Below are positions 1 to 13,300 of a DNA stretch of 64,000 nt, piece by piece (the stretch's first letter is position 1; each line of letters begins with the position of its first letter). Below the pieces are notes generated by a model, which saw only the letters and a program-made list of their open reading frames with translations, did no database searches and was not told the origin of the DNA. The stretch lies in NCBI RefSeq assembly GCF_037975245.1, contig NC_092571.1, forward strand, positions 19,244,917 through 19,308,916. The letters run 5' to 3'. The translations under genes and the position numbers were made by a program. The DNA comes from Apostichopus japonicus (Eukaryota; Echinodermata; Holothuroidea; Aspidochirotida; Stichopodidae).

Positions 1-1322
1 TATTCAGTGTTGTGATTAAGATGAATAATGCAATTTAGTCAAAACATGTTGTTTACCCTAGTGAACGACAGTATGAACCTGCCCTTGCAGACTTGATAAG
101 TGATGGAAGGCTGATCCTATCTTATATCTTTCAAGAGCAATGCTTTTTAATCGTACCATGTCCCTTTATTACAACTCGCATTACTCGCAATGCCTGGACA
201 ATGAAAAGTGCAAAATTGTAACATATTAACGTAGTTGCCCTATGAGAAGGTTACCTTGTTACAAAATTGTCCTGGGAGGCAATGATATTAGTAAAATATT
301 ATGTCAAAGTTCAACTATTAGTAACTCCCAGAAGCTATAAAAAGAATGAGCTATTGTACTTGACTGAATCTAGTTTACATGAGGAAACAAAACTTTAATA
401 AGAACACCAAACAATTTGCATGCAATGTAGATGTATCCTGATATCACTAACAAGATAAGAATAGGTCAGAGGTATTGAGTCAGTTTCTCCTGAGGAGGCC
501 CAGGTCTATGTTAAGATGAAACTTCTAGTTATGATCAAACAGAAAATTGAAATGTACATAATTTGCAGATATAAAATAGGTTAGAAACCGTGAACATTGA
601 AGGCAGGTTCGCTATTGGGTGGGACAGTGGGAGTATTGTTTCTGTGACTATGGCAACCTGACCCATCATATGGGGCAAAACAAATATTGAACAAAAAGGA
701 GGGAGTGAAAAAGAATTGTATATAACATATTATCTTATCTTCCCTGATGTTCCCATGTTCAAGGGTAACTATTGACTCAGTTAGCTCAGTTTCGGTTTAG
801 TTTAACAGCCGCAATCATAATCAAGTTCAGAAACCTTGATTACCGGGAAATTTGGACTCTGAGCAGACAGCCAGCCACTCATGTTGACTCAATCTCTCTC
901 ATGGCTGCTAGCTTATCACGCACCTAGAACTGTACTTAAGCAAACAAGATAATAACCTCAGACTGAAACAACCTGTACAAAGTGAAACCTTTATTGTTAA
1001 AACTGAAATATAGTAGAATGTAAGCCAGACAAATACACTATACCCTATCATGCAGGCTATATATACTATGTTCTATATATATACTATGCATATACTATGT
1101 AATTCAGCATGAAGCTTCCTTCACAACTTCCTGATCCTGTATTCATCTGTATTAATTCATCCTTGTTTTCAATTCGGAGAATCATTTACCTTGTATCACA
1201 TATGAGATGCTATGCAAAGAGGAACAAGTTGTCACCGATAAACAATATTCTCAGTATTGCAGTAATTATGTATTTGATGATTAAAAAAATGAAAAAAACC
1301 TGATATCTGCTAATTCAAAATG
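1..1322. other. Intergenic, no gene or repeat recognised
   Basis: AT-rich sequence with no supported coding region or repeat. Only short chance frames are present. A short ATATAC-rich stretch lies at 1060-1100. Confidence 0.6.
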
Positions 1323-1595
1323 TTAAAGGAGAAATGAACCCTGGGGTTTTTCAGTGACATCATAGTAGAGACTAATATGCTTACACCCTCTGTGAAATAA
1401 CTAGTCGTAACTACCTTTCCCCAAATTTCCAGGAAATTTTGAATGATTTTTCAAACCTACTGTGTTTGGCGGCCATTATGTAACAAAGGCGCTTCAAAAA
1501 TGACATCAGCGAGCCACATCGTAATTTAAATGTTTCCCCACTCTACATATGAACTGTACACTTGCTCTCTGAAACTGTTCGGAAGTTGGTGCAAA

Positions 1596-1725
1596 ATGCC
1601 GGAGTACCCAGCATTTGGTTGTGTAAACAGGAGAGGAGGAGAAGGAGCAGGGAAGGGAAACGATATAATGTTATTCCTGTCGGGAAAAGGTTTCCAAAGA
1701 AAAGAGAACGTACAAAAGGCACAAG
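1596..1725 (+). pseudogene. Broken THAP-domain N-terminus
   Basis: An ATG at 1596 opens MPEYPAFGCVNRR, close to the start of THAP zinc fingers (M-P-x-C-x-A-x-GCxNR), but the first cysteine position is not kept. About 80 nt later a different frame reads RFPKKRERTKG, resembling the FPkd..R..W part, so the domain appears frameshifted. It lies inside the TTAA-flanked element, which fits a decayed Kolobok transposase. Weak but consistent. Confidence 0.35.
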
Positions 1726-1763
1726 AGCACCAGGCTTGTCCCGCTCTGTCGCCAGAACTGTTA

Positions 1764-1920
1764 CTAGTATTGGCAGTATACTAGCATCAGAGTAACTGCC
1801 AGTGTCAGCCACAGATGGATCTGTTTAGCAAGCTCTGGGTCTAGTTGTCTCAGTTCCTCCACTGTGTATGCAGGCTCGATTTGATAGCAGTCAAATCCAA
1901 ATGCATCAATGTTCTCTTTT
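1764..1920 (-). pseudogene. Possible coding remnant (YQIEPAYTVEEL), family uncertain
   Basis: The minus strand reads ENIDAFGFDCYQIEPAYTVE followed by ELRQLDPELAKQI, with protein-like composition in an otherwise non-coding stretch. The YxFEPxYTxEEL pattern is reminiscent of the short motif in invertebrate P2X7-C-terminal-like zinc-binding proteins. Only about 35 residues look real and there is no clean exon end, so this may be chance. Confidence 0.22.
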
Positions 1921-2213
1921 TTTTCAAAAAATTTCCGAGCAAGGAAAGTGTTTTGGAAGAAAATTTTACTAGATATTGCCTTAGTTGTCGTGAACAGCAT
2001 GTTGTAAATGTATGCATTGAAATGCGATATGTGGCTCACTTACGTCACAAAACACGAGGGAACTGTCTGAATTCAAAAAAGAATGGGGAATGCCATGGGT
2101 GACGTTTAAATCCATTTTAAGGTTGAAGGAGATTTGAGCACTCTTGTTGAAAAGAGCGTACTGCAAAACGGTATTCCGTAAGCAGAAAAGTCTAGGGTTT
2201 ATTTCCCCTTTAA

Positions 2214-3065
2214 TAGTTATAATTTCTGATTTGAGAAAGTTCAATACAATATTAACAGCAAAAGGGTAAATAGATATAGGCTTCCAAATTGCTTGTGACT
2301 ACCCCAAAGTATGCTACGAAACTTCAAATGGTCACCTACAGTAATGGCAAAGTTTTACACAGTCAATTCCTCAGTTTGCCTCTATTATGTCTGTTTTCGG
2401 ATATCCCAATGCCATAGGAATCTTTAATTGTAAGGGATTTGGAAGCTGCTAGAAGACATTTAGCAGGCATAGGCTGCTCACGTTTTTTTTTAATAGTCTT
2501 TTTCCGAATGAATAAATTCCAAATTAGCTAATTTGAAAGTAGGTTTTCCCATACTCATTAAATCCCAGTAGATTTTTGATTATAACTAAATCACTTTTCT
2601 TGCTTAAGGCATTTTGGCAATATCTGTGATGTTTATGTCTAATCCATGAAGCTGTTCCATCATGCTGCATATATGAGGTTCAGCTGATCCATTTTTCAAA
2701 GTCAACCTTAAAATCACTTTAATCACTTTAATACACTTTAAAATTTGGAAAGTCTTTTATAAATAAATCACTGTCTGTAACAGCTTGGATGTGCTTTAAT
2801 ATCATGAACGAAGGTGTCTGGTTCACAATTTATCACAGATGTGCAAACTCATTAGTATGTGTATAAGAGATGCATTTGGGTAGTGTGAAATCAGTAGCCT
2901 GACCATTATCATGTGATACTCAGATTGAAGATGGAATATCCCTCAATTTAATTCTGTTCCTTAACCTTTCCACTACTCACACCCTTTAGCATATAAAAAA
3001 TTATTGCTTTTCCTTTACCAGGTGCTGATGAAATCACAATTTTTGCAAGTTCATTGTTTATGCAT
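2214..3065. other. Intergenic, nothing recognised
   Basis: AT-rich single-copy-looking sequence with no coding, RNA or repeat signal that I can support. Confidence 0.5.
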
Positions 3066-3830
3066 ACAGGTTTGCATACCCATGTCTATTGGTTTGTATC
3101 CCCTGGACTCACACTTCCCACTCCCACTGGGTGAATATGCCCTTTGTCTATAGGTTTGCATCCCCTGGAGTCAAGCTTCCCACTCCCCTAGGCTGCATGA
3201 ACCCATGTCTAGTAGTTTGTATCCCCTGGACTCATGCACCCCCATGAATATGCCTTATGTCTATAGGTTTGCATCTTATGGAATCAAGCCCCCCACTCGC
3301 ATGGGGTGCATACACCCTATGTCTATAGGTTTGCATCCCTTGGAGTCAAGCTTCCCACTCCCCTGGGGTGCATAAACCCTATGTCTATTGGTTTTTCTCC
3401 CCTGGACTAACACCTCCCTCTCCCAGAGGGTGAATATGCCCTACGTCTATAGGTTTGTATCCCCTGGAGTCAAGCCTCCGACTCCCATGGGGTGCATACA
3501 CCCTATGTCTATAGGTTTGTATCTCCTGGACTAACGCCTCCCCTTCCCACAGGGTGAAGATGCCCTATGTCTATTGGTTTTTATTCCACTAGAGTCAAGC
3601 CTCCCACTCCAGTGAGGGTGCATACACCCTATGTCTATAGGTTTGTATCTCCTGGAGTCAAACCTCCCACTCCCACAGGCTGAATATGCCCTATGTCTAT
3701 AGGTTTGTATCCCCTGCATGGATTCAAGCCTCCCACTCCCCTGGGGTGAATAAACCCTACGTCTATAGGTTTATATCCCCTGGGCTCACACCTCCCTACC
3801 ACAGGGTGACCATGCCCCTGTTTAAGGATT
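3066..3830. repeat. 62-bp minisatellite, about 12 copies
   Basis: Units carry GGTTTGTATCCCCTGGA, then CTCCCACTCCC, then ATGCCCTATGTCTATAGG. Starts at 3091 and 3153 are 62 bp apart. Copies differ by point changes (GGGTGAATATG versus GGGTGCATACA) and small indels. The 62-aa reading frame on the minus strand here is just translated repeat. Confidence 0.88.
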
Positions 3831-6224
3831 GTTGATCTCTGAGTTCAATCCTTGTCATTGAAACCATTGGTTCTCCCGTAATACAAAGGTAACGACCTGC
3901 TTTGTGTTGCATCTGAAGCACTAACCTAAAAAATCCAGTCAGTTTTAATTCATGGACCAGTTGTTTAAAGGGTCGTTTCTCAAAAACTAAATCTTCTATA
4001 AAACTACAACCTGGACTGTTAGCAGTTCGGTTTAACATATCAAGTCATCCTTTAAGTTTTAATATTATTGGTCACATCATTTGTAATGGTTTTATCATGC
4101 GTACTGTGTAGACTAACGACTGAGGCATTGCACTCTAATATTCATTTACAGGACCCTACCCTTCACCTGATAATTTTGAATGCCAGACCAGACTAACAAT
4201 ATTAAACCTTCAGTTCTCTCATTTCTTTTTCCAATCAGTGTCATTCCTGTGTCTGGCACAGGCTAGAGCTTAGTCTGGTGAATAGTAAAATCCATGACCT
4301 TCCACACAATGATTTCCCTCAAACACTATTGAAAAGGGATTGCAGACTGCTGGTTGCCATGGCGAGGGTAAAAGACCTTTTGTAAAAACTGAACCCCATA
4401 CAATTCAAACTACACTATACTGAATAACCACACAGAAAGAAAAGCTTTAACAACAATCGGCATAAAAGATTTTTTTTTTTTTTTAACAAGGTAAGGCTCG
4501 GAAAACACTTTGTACCTTACACTCTAATACAGAGAGACCTGTGTACAGGTTACACCGCTAACAACCCACACACATTCTTGCTTGGTAGCGACACACCTCT
4601 AGATCACGCAAGCACTACCACAGACAACAGTCGTTATGGTATCAAACTTTGTGGATGCACCGCACCCATTAAACAAATTACAAATATAGATATCGGGGTA
4701 AAATGCACCCATGGTTCCAAGATCGCATAACATTATTGACAACTTCTGAGTTTTTGAAAGTTTTTCATGCTTTTTTTTTATGAATAAACAATAAGTTATT
4801 TGTTGAAGAGTAGTCACGTTTAATAGGTCATTTGGGGAAATACGTAAACAATATTCTAGTCCCTAAAACTTCGAATAAAATATATAATTGATTATGTGTG
4901 CTTAATATATGGTTACCTGGAGTTTTAACCTGCTATGTTGCTATGGTTTCTGTGATCTTGTAGTTTTAGCAAACTGTCAGTGCATACTTCCATAATATTA
5001 TTATTTTTATTTCATTTCAATTCAAAAACACTAATCTTAAAACCATGATTAATTGCTCACATCTACTGCCGAGCAAAAGTTGCATACTTTTCTACCTCCA
5101 GTAGGTCGGCCTATGGCTTCTGTTTATAGGCATCACCAAAGCTAAAGTTGTGCCCTAAAAGAAAAGTACTGCAAATTGGCAGTGCATTCAACTGTATTCA
5201 GACTAGCATCCAAATAACACATTACTCAACATAAGAAAAATAACAACATATTATTTCATACTCAAGTAATTTGTTTCTTTCGTTCCCATCTGTTGAGATA
5301 TAAACACTTTGCTAATCCTTTAATTATCAATAACTTTCCAATAGATTTCCAGATACTCTTGCGTGTTCCAATAGTATTTAAAGATAAAGATGTCACACTA
5401 AGAGATGAGAAAATTATACCAGACCTAACATTTTGAAATTAAAAACAAAATATTTTTCACAGCAAGAAGCATTTCTTGAACCTAGGGAAGGAAAAGGAAA
5501 ATAAAGCACAAAACTCAACAAGAAGAAGAACAAAGTTAAAACCTTTCCGTATTGTTTCACCGTTACAAGGAGCATTAAATGAAACTTGACTCTATTTGGA
5601 CACTCACAATTCACAAAGTATAAAACTACCTACTCGGATTGTTACCATAGGGAAATACCACTCACCTTCACATTAATGGCTGCTACTGTTCTTAACGATA
5701 ACCAAAAACAGCTAAAATAACCCAAACGGGACACTTTCAATCGTGTACGATGATTATGATGAACGTCTACACAAACTGACTCTATAGAAAGACTGTTTGA
5801 TAAAAACTTGTTATTTACATGTAAAGTTACTGGTAGCACTACTGCCAAAATTATAAACTGTTCTATATACAACAGACACAATCTGTTCTAATTTACTGTT
5901 GCCCACATTTACTTTGTAAACTCAGGATCAAATAAAAGAGATACAATATTTTAAATTCCTATCTGAGAGTCTTGAAAATTTCCTTTCATGAGTTGTTATC
6001 CTTTCCAGAATAATTTCTCACGGATGAAAACAAATTTCATGGGGGACAAAAAAGGATGCTTGAAATAGGATGAAATCATCTGGCAAAATGATCTAACCAA
6101 GCTGCCTCTGAATTGGATCGATTGCAATACAATTTTGGGAAATACTTGACCAGTTTGATCAAATTTTCAGACATGGTCAGTTTAAACGATTGTTAATGGC
6201 ATTATATACTGCATCGAGACTGGA
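3831..6224. other. Intergenic, nothing recognised
   Basis: Low-GC sequence with short chance reading frames (for example minus-strand frames at 3796-4038 and 5414-5881) lacking domain, splice or start support. A T14 run lies near 4471. Confidence 0.5.
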
Positions 6225-7545
6225 CTGATTATATCATTAGCATTAAGGGTTTACAGTAAAGTTCAAGAATTCAATTTAGAGGTGTACAATGATCTGATTA
6301 GACCAACAGACAGATATCCTCAGATCCATGAAATAGCATTAAAGATTGATTTAGTAAACTGATAACATCGAACAGGAAGATATCCTCAGATTCCTGAAGT
6401 ATCATTAAGGATTTACAGTCAGCTTCAAGAATCAGAGAGACATAGACTGAACTGATTACATAAAACAGGAAGATATCATCAGATTCCTGAAGCATCATTA
6501 AGTATTTGCAGTCAGCTTCAAGAATCAAACTTAGAGACATAGACTGAACTGATTACATAAATAGGAAGATATCCTGATTCCTGAAGTATCATTAAGGATT
6601 TAAAGTCAGCTTCAAGAATCTAACTTAGAGACATAGACTGAACTGATTACATAAATAGGAAAATATCCTCAGATTCCTGAAATATCATTAAGGATTTGCA
6701 GCCAGCTTTTAGAATCAGAGAGTCATAGACTGAACTGATAACATCAAACAGGAAGATATCCTCAGATTCCTGAAGTGTCATTAAGGATTTACAGTCAGCT
6801 TCAAGAATCAGAGAGACATAGACTGAACTGATTACAGAGAAGATATCCTCAGATTCCTGAAGTATCATATAGGATTTACAGTCAGCTTCAAGAATCTAAC
6901 TAACAGACATAGACTGAACTGATTACATAAATAGGAAGATATCCTGATTCCTAAAGTATCATTAAGGATTTGCAGCCAGCTTCAAGAATCAGAGAGACAT
7001 AGACTGAACTGATTACATAAATAGGAAAATATCCTCAGATTCCTGAAGTATCATTAAGGATTTGCAGCCAGCTTCTAGAATCAGAGAGTCATAGACTGAA
7101 CTGATTACATCAAACAGGAAGATATCCTCAGATTCCTGAAGTATCATTAAGGATTTACAGTCAGCTTCAAGAATCAGAGAGACATAGACTGAACTGATTA
7201 CAGAGAAGATATCCTCAGATTCCTGAAGTATCATATAGGATTTACAGTCAGCTTCAAGAATCTAACTAACAGACATAGACTGAACTGATTACATAAATAG
7301 GAAGATATCCTCAGATTCCTGAAGTATCATTAAGGATTTACAGTTGGCTTCACCTGAACTGATTACATAAACAGGAAGATATCCTCAGATTCCTGAAGTA
7401 GCATTAAGTATTTGCAGTCAGCTTCAAGAACCAGAGAGACATAGCCTGAACTGATTACATAAATAGGAAGATATCCTCAGATTCCTGAAATATCATTAAG
7501 GATTTGCAGTCAGCTTCAAGAATCTAACTGAGAGACATAGACTGA
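6225..7545. repeat. About 92-bp minisatellite with a 366-bp higher-order unit
   Basis: Units contain GAAGATATCCTCAGATTCCT, GAAGTATCATTAAGGATTT, CAGTCAGCTTCAAGAATC and AGACATAGACTGAACTGATT. The left edge is degenerate. A block around 6640-6960 recurs at 7006-7326, 366 bp (four units) away, including its odd shortened unit (GATTACAGAGAAGATATCC). The minus-strand frames at 6647-6868 and 7013-7234 are near-identical translations of this duplication. Confidence 0.9.
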
Positions 7546-7692
7546 AAATTCCCTAGTTTAAAGTTTTTCTGTGTAACAATGGTTAATTACTTGTTAATTA
7601 CATTTTCCCAATTGTTTCACCTGTGCTCATGTCTGATGTGATACAAATGCAGAGAACTGCCATAAATGATAATAGTAAGCACTCTCACCGAT

Positions 7693-8866
7693 CCCTACCA
7701 AAATAGCAGAGAGGACAGACTGTGACAACTCCCTACTAAGAAACAGACAGGACCTGATGATTAGAAGGTTCTTATTAAACAGCAGAGAGGACAGCGTGTG
7801 ACACCTCCCTACTAAGAAACAGATAGGACCTGATAGGACCTGATGATTAAAAGGTTCTTATTTAAACAGCAGAGAGAACAGCCTGTGACACCTCCCTACT
7901 AAGAAACAGATAGGACCTGATGATTAAAAGGTTCTTATTAAACAACACAGAGGACAGACTGAGACACCTCCCTGCTAAGAAACAGATAGGACCTGATGAT
8001 TAAATGGTTCTTATTAAACAGCAGAGAGGACAGACTGTGACACCTCCCTGCTAAGAAACAGATAGGACCTGATGATTAAAAGGTTCTTATTTAAACAGCA
8101 GAGAGGACAGACTGTGACACCTCCCTGTTAAGAAACAGATAGGACATGATAGGACCTGATGATTAAAAGGTTCTTATTTAAACAGCAGAGAGAACAGGCT
8201 GTGACACCTCCCTACTAAGAAACAGATAGGACCTGATGATTAACAGGTTCTTATTTCAACAGCAGAGAGGACAGACTGTGACACCTCACTGCTAAGAAAC
8301 AGACAGGACCTGAAGAGTAAAAGGTTCTTATTTCAACAGCAGAGAGGACAGACTGAAAATTGCCTGCTCAGAAACAGATAAGACCTGATGATTAAAAGGT
8401 TCTTATTAAACAGCAGAGAGGACAGACTGTGACACCTCCCTGTTAAGAAACAGATAGGACCTGATGATTAAAAGGTTCTTATTAAACAGCAGAGAGGACA
8501 GACTGTGACACCTCCCTGTTAAGAAACAGATAGGACCTGATGATTAAAAGGTTCTTATTAAACAGCAGAGAGGACAGACTGTGACACCTCCCTGTTAAGA
8601 AACAGATAGGACCTGATGATTAAAAGGTTCTTATTTAAACAGCAGAGAGAACAGGCTGTGACACCTCCATACTAAGAAACAGATAGGACCTGATGATTAA
8701 CAGGTTCTTATTTCAACAGCAGAGAGGACAGACTGTGACACCTCACTGCTAAGAAACAGACAGGACCTGAAGAGTAAAAGGTTCTTATTTCAACAGCAGA
8801 GAGGACAGACTGAAAATTGCCTGCTGAGAAACAGATAGGACCCGATGATTAAAGGGTCCTTATTTT
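7693..8866. repeat. 76-bp minisatellite, about 15 copies, with a 457-bp higher-order duplication
   Basis: Unit reads CAGCAGAGAGGACAGACTGT, GACACCTCCCTGCTAAGAAA, CAGATAGGACCTGATGATTA and AAAGGTTCTTATT. The stretch 8183-8395 recurs at 8640-8852 (457 bp, six units), including rare variants GAAGAGTAAAAGG and GACTGAAAATTGCC. The same AGACTGAAAATT string also ends the neighbouring 92-bp array at about 7550. Confidence 0.9.
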
Positions 8867-9131
8867 TTGCCAGTGTCTTGTCAAACTTCGCATATAACTG
8901 ACTTTACTGAAATTATAACAATTGGTATAATTTTAGAGAAAAGTGTGTAGTTCCGGTGTCTAGTAAGCTGTTGGTTGTTAATCTCATCTAATATTTTATG
9001 TTTTTTCAGTCGGACTTATGAAAGGTTTTTAAGTCATGTCAAAGAATCAGCCCCCACCCCCCCCCGCCCACATGTCAAGTGCTTGCAATTCAACATATCT
9101 TAACTTGTGAACCTATCATTCTTTCACGACT

Positions 9132-10368
9132 ACATGCACCAGGCTTGGGGTAATCGTAATCAGTAATTGTAATCGATTACAATCGATTACATTTTTTGAA
9201 GTAATCGTAATCGATTACTTTTGTGAAAATTACAAAGTAATCGTAATCGATTACAAGGGCAAAGTAATCGTAATCGTATTACATTTATGATTACAGTGAA
9301 ATTTGAATGAGAAGGGCAAAATCAGTAGAAAAGATTAAAACTAATTCTTACTATTGGCTTTTAGTGTGACCAAAGAAGTGTTCTTGCTTCTAGAATTCTC
9401 TAGCACAATAAACTTACACTAAGAAGTACTGGGGATTTGATCACCATATTCAAGGATTTTTTATCACCTGAATTATTCTGTTCAATGCTGCCTCTCAGCA
9501 TTCACAATCCTGATGCATACACAACTGGTTGACATTAGTTGACATGGTGTGCTGATTATAGAAAATTATTTCATTAGTATATTAAACACTTAAACAATAA
9601 CAGTCAGGCTGACAAAATACACCCTTTAAATTCATTTAAGTAAGTAAATTTGATAAATAATTCCATTTGCCATGTTCAGTGGGCCACAAGGCTCAGGTGT
9701 AGCACCTATTGAAAGCACATTGCTATTTATGTCAGTCTATTGTTCTCATTACCAGAGTTGACCACTTTTTGATGAAAATAATTTACTTTTACTTTGGCCT
9801 TCCATGTCCCATGTACTGTGGAATCATTGGAATGCCCTATTTCAAAGCTGTTTAGTTTTATTTTGGTGTTATATTGTAAAAGAGTTTTTAGTTTTGCTGC
9901 TATGCAGAAATTATTAGTTTACAAAATATAGTGTTGCATGAAAATCTTCATTTGTTTTACTTTAGTATTTGTCTGTTTACTCTTTGTCTGTTTAAATTGT
10001 ATTTTTTACTGGACTTATGGGTTACACATCTTAAACAAGTTAAGGCATAAATGTGTAATGCCTGGTAGGAATTGTAGATATACTTCCACAATTTTGTCCG
10101 TATATACTGTAAATGCCCTTCCTTTGCCCTATTTCATTGCCCTATTTCCCGGCAGAGAGTTATATTAAACAGATATGCAGAGGATTGTGCAAGTACAGTA
10201 ACCACAATGTAACCATGATTGTAATCACGATTACATTACAATGTAATCGTAATCGATTACTTCAACTTTAGGCTGTAATCATAATTGTAATCGTAATCAT
10301 ACATTCTCAAGTAATCGTAATCGTAATCGATTACATTCAGATGTAATCGCCCCAAGCCTGACATGCAC
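9132..10368. mobile_element. hAT-type non-autonomous transposon (1,221 bp) with 8-bp target duplication
   Basis: Element 9140-10360. Both ends begin CAGGCTTGGGG in inverted orientation. It is flanked by a perfect 8-bp direct repeat ACATGCAC at 9132-9139 and 10361-10368, the target-site length of hAT elements. Subterminal regions (9150-9290 and 10210-10350) are filled with copies of GTAATCGATTAC and GTAATCGTAATC, a layout common for hAT transposase binding sites. The interior is AT-rich with no transposase; a 76-aa frame at 9938-10168 has no recognisable domain. Confidence 0.92.
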
Positions 10369-13300
10369 ACAACTTTATAGGTCATCAGTATTGGCCCCAA
10401 ATATTCTAGGAAGTCTAATAGTGGTCACCCATGCCCGAACTCTGATGAGCAATTTTCTTCCATATTCACAGTATTTGTAACAGTTAATTGTCTACTAGGT
10501 ATTCTTCTATACCAACCATACATCCCAGCTAATGATATACAAAGCTGATGGCAGAGTATTTCGTGGTGTTGTTCCGAGTTGTGTATAGAATCCCCAACCA
10601 AGACATTCAAACTGGCCTCTGTTCAATGAAATCCAAGTTTCATCATTGAGTACCTTTAACCTACTAACTTTTTCAATCAAAATAGTTTTTGTGATATATA
10701 CGTAATAAGCAATGTTGTATCATACTTTATGTTAGAGCCCTTTCATAATGTAGCTAAAAGACTAAATTAAATCTCATTCAATCATGAAAGTGAACATAAT
10801 TGTATTTCATACAGCATTCCATCGGTCTTGCATGTGGTTAAAACACTGTGCCATAAAGGGTATGAGTGACCATATAAGAATGAAAAAGACCATCAACTAC
10901 TAATTAATTAGCCATGTGCCTTTGATTGTAAAAATGTGCTCCTCCAGGAAAACACAGGCGTTAACAATCCTTAGAACGCTAACAATATGGTGGCGATACA
11001 GGCGACCTTTCAAGTAGTGCTCAACCACATTACATTACCCAAATGATGACATCATAGAGATGAATTCAGATGATGTCCAAGTACATTGATTCTATCCCAC
11101 AATTGTATTAACTTCTCTGTGATAGCATATGAGACAACTAGGAATAACAATTGATATAAGGTGACTGCTTTTAGTGCAAAAGCATATATCTAACACTGGT
11201 TGCCTTTGAGATGGCTCCTGGACTAATCAGCAAAAATGAGATAATAAAACAGATAAACAGCTTTGAATGTCTGCTGTTATGCAAAATGATGATGTATAGA
11301 TGCCAATCATTTACTATCTCTGTAGACTTGCGTGATCAGACGTTTTGTGGTTAATGATGGCCTAAGAGTAACAGCTGTGAGGGAATGGGGGAGAGAGAGA
11401 GAAGGGAGGTTTAGGATATCAATTATGGTTTAAAATTAAGGAAGGAGATTAATCTTAAAAGGATTAAAGGTCATTTAATCATCTTATTTTTTTTTGGGGG
11501 GGGGTGGAGAATCAGAATTATACATGAATGTTTTATTCAGATAATATCTTCGACACAAACATGATGGTTTTCATTTGAGGTTAGCCACAACAAAGAAACT
11601 CAGTCTGCAAAAGATGGCTTGATTTCCTGTCCTAAAACTGACTCAAGGTTACTACTAATATACCCACTCATGTGACATCACTGTAACCTATCTGAATGTC
11701 CATTATGTCGTTACTTGTCTATCTTGCAACTGGAGGCCAACAAAAAGAAGAAAAAAGAAAAAGAAAAAGGAAAATAGAAAAAAAAAAGGTTTAAAATTGA
11801 TTGTCATTGTACTGCATTGTCCTGTGGCTTAATCTGTAAATTTATTCATATCAATGTTTGAATGTAAAATCAGTTTATTGTTTGAACATTTTGTGGCATA
11901 AATGCAACGGCAGGGTATGTACCTGTTACAAAAGTGACTGTAAGAGATGTACTCTATGTATGTCTTGCATTATCGTATCAATAGATGACAAACTGCTTTT
12001 AGTAAGAAACATAATTACTTTGGTAAATTTAAATTACCATGTGATTGAAAAAAAAAAAATATATAACTTTTACTAACTTTTAGTTGCTGTATATACCTTT
12101 ACACAGAAAGAGCTCAGTTTAAAGTTCTGTTCACTTCAAACATTCTGTTATACTCATTTAATGGATTATAGGTAAACATTACCAAAGTCATGTTTGAGTC
12201 AGTTCTATCTGCTGACTCTACTAGTGTAGTCAGCTGGGACAATACAAAATTGTGACATATATTATGTATACAGTTGTGTATTGTAAGTCAAACATATATA
12301 TGATCTGTATTATTTTATTTTGCTTGCAAACGAATGAAACCATTCAAACTGTACCTAACTGAGCATTCAGAATTCATGTGTGATTAAAATATGACAAAAT
12401 TTACAATATTAGCTTCAGGCATAGACAATCCATTACATTATTGTGGTGTACTGTTTATTTCTCATATAAATTCAACACAGACATCCAGTTGTACAGTACA
12501 TCAATGTGCGATCCTTTGCAAGCATATCCAAAGAGATCTTACAAAAGCCACACTATTTTAAAAGTTCACACTTAATATGTGAAGCGTGCATTGCAGCTTT
12601 CAACTTGGCTACACTATTTTAACTACCTGTTAGGAACACGCCCATCATCATGAATAGTGACCAGACATTCCCCACTTGGGGAAACAGTTTTCACGCCTCT
12701 TAAAAAAAGAGGGCAGTATACTACTTTGGGAAAATATCAAAATTTGTCAGAGATTGTGAGGGCAGTATTTCACAATAATGATCAACTACTTTTGGCAGTC
12801 ATTCCATGTATGTAACCTTTAAACATTTTCATCGTGCAAGAAGCATCATGGTCATTGACTTATGTTTAAAACCCACAATATTTGAAGAGCAAAACAGGAA
12901 TTGGAAATTATAAACGGTAACATCCAGGAAAAGTGAAAAAGAAGAGCAGGGAGACACAGAAATGAACGGTACATTTGTAATGGTTGAGATCTAATTTATT
13001 CCAATATATTATGAAAGAATGAATGAATAAACAAGAAACAAACTAACAAATTAATAAATATTTATCCTTCCTCTTTAGGAGTGTGGTACATTTCCAGATC
13101 AATATTAATGTAGTGATATATATGATACATACTAATTATGCCAGCATTCTTTGAAGTTGAAATATTTAATTGATATCTTAACTGAAACAGCAGGATATCA
13201 GCATGTGGTGGGCCTAACAGAATGGTTCTGATATGCTTCAGCTCTGTCTAGGAATACCCAGTTAAAGTGACAGTCTTCCTACATCCCCATAATGATAGCA

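Larger units (their letters stand above)
1323..2213. mobile_element. TTAA-flanked Kolobok-like DNA transposon, non-autonomous
   Basis: The ends form an imperfect terminal inverted repeat: left TTAAAGGAGAAATGAACCCT (1323-1342), right in reverse complement TTAAAGGGGAAATAAACCCT (2213-2194), 18 of 20 identical. The outermost TTAA on both sides is the expected target duplication of Kolobok and piggyBac elements. An 883-bp interior carries a THAP-like start (1596) but no intact transposase. Kolobok transposases carry THAP domains, so Kolobok is favoured over piggyBac. The target-site assignment follows known family behaviour; the class is inference. Confidence 0.72.

Noticed and set aside
9938-10168. 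76-codon frame inside the hAT element
   Set aside because: Hydrophobic, AT-biased translation without hAT transposase motifs.
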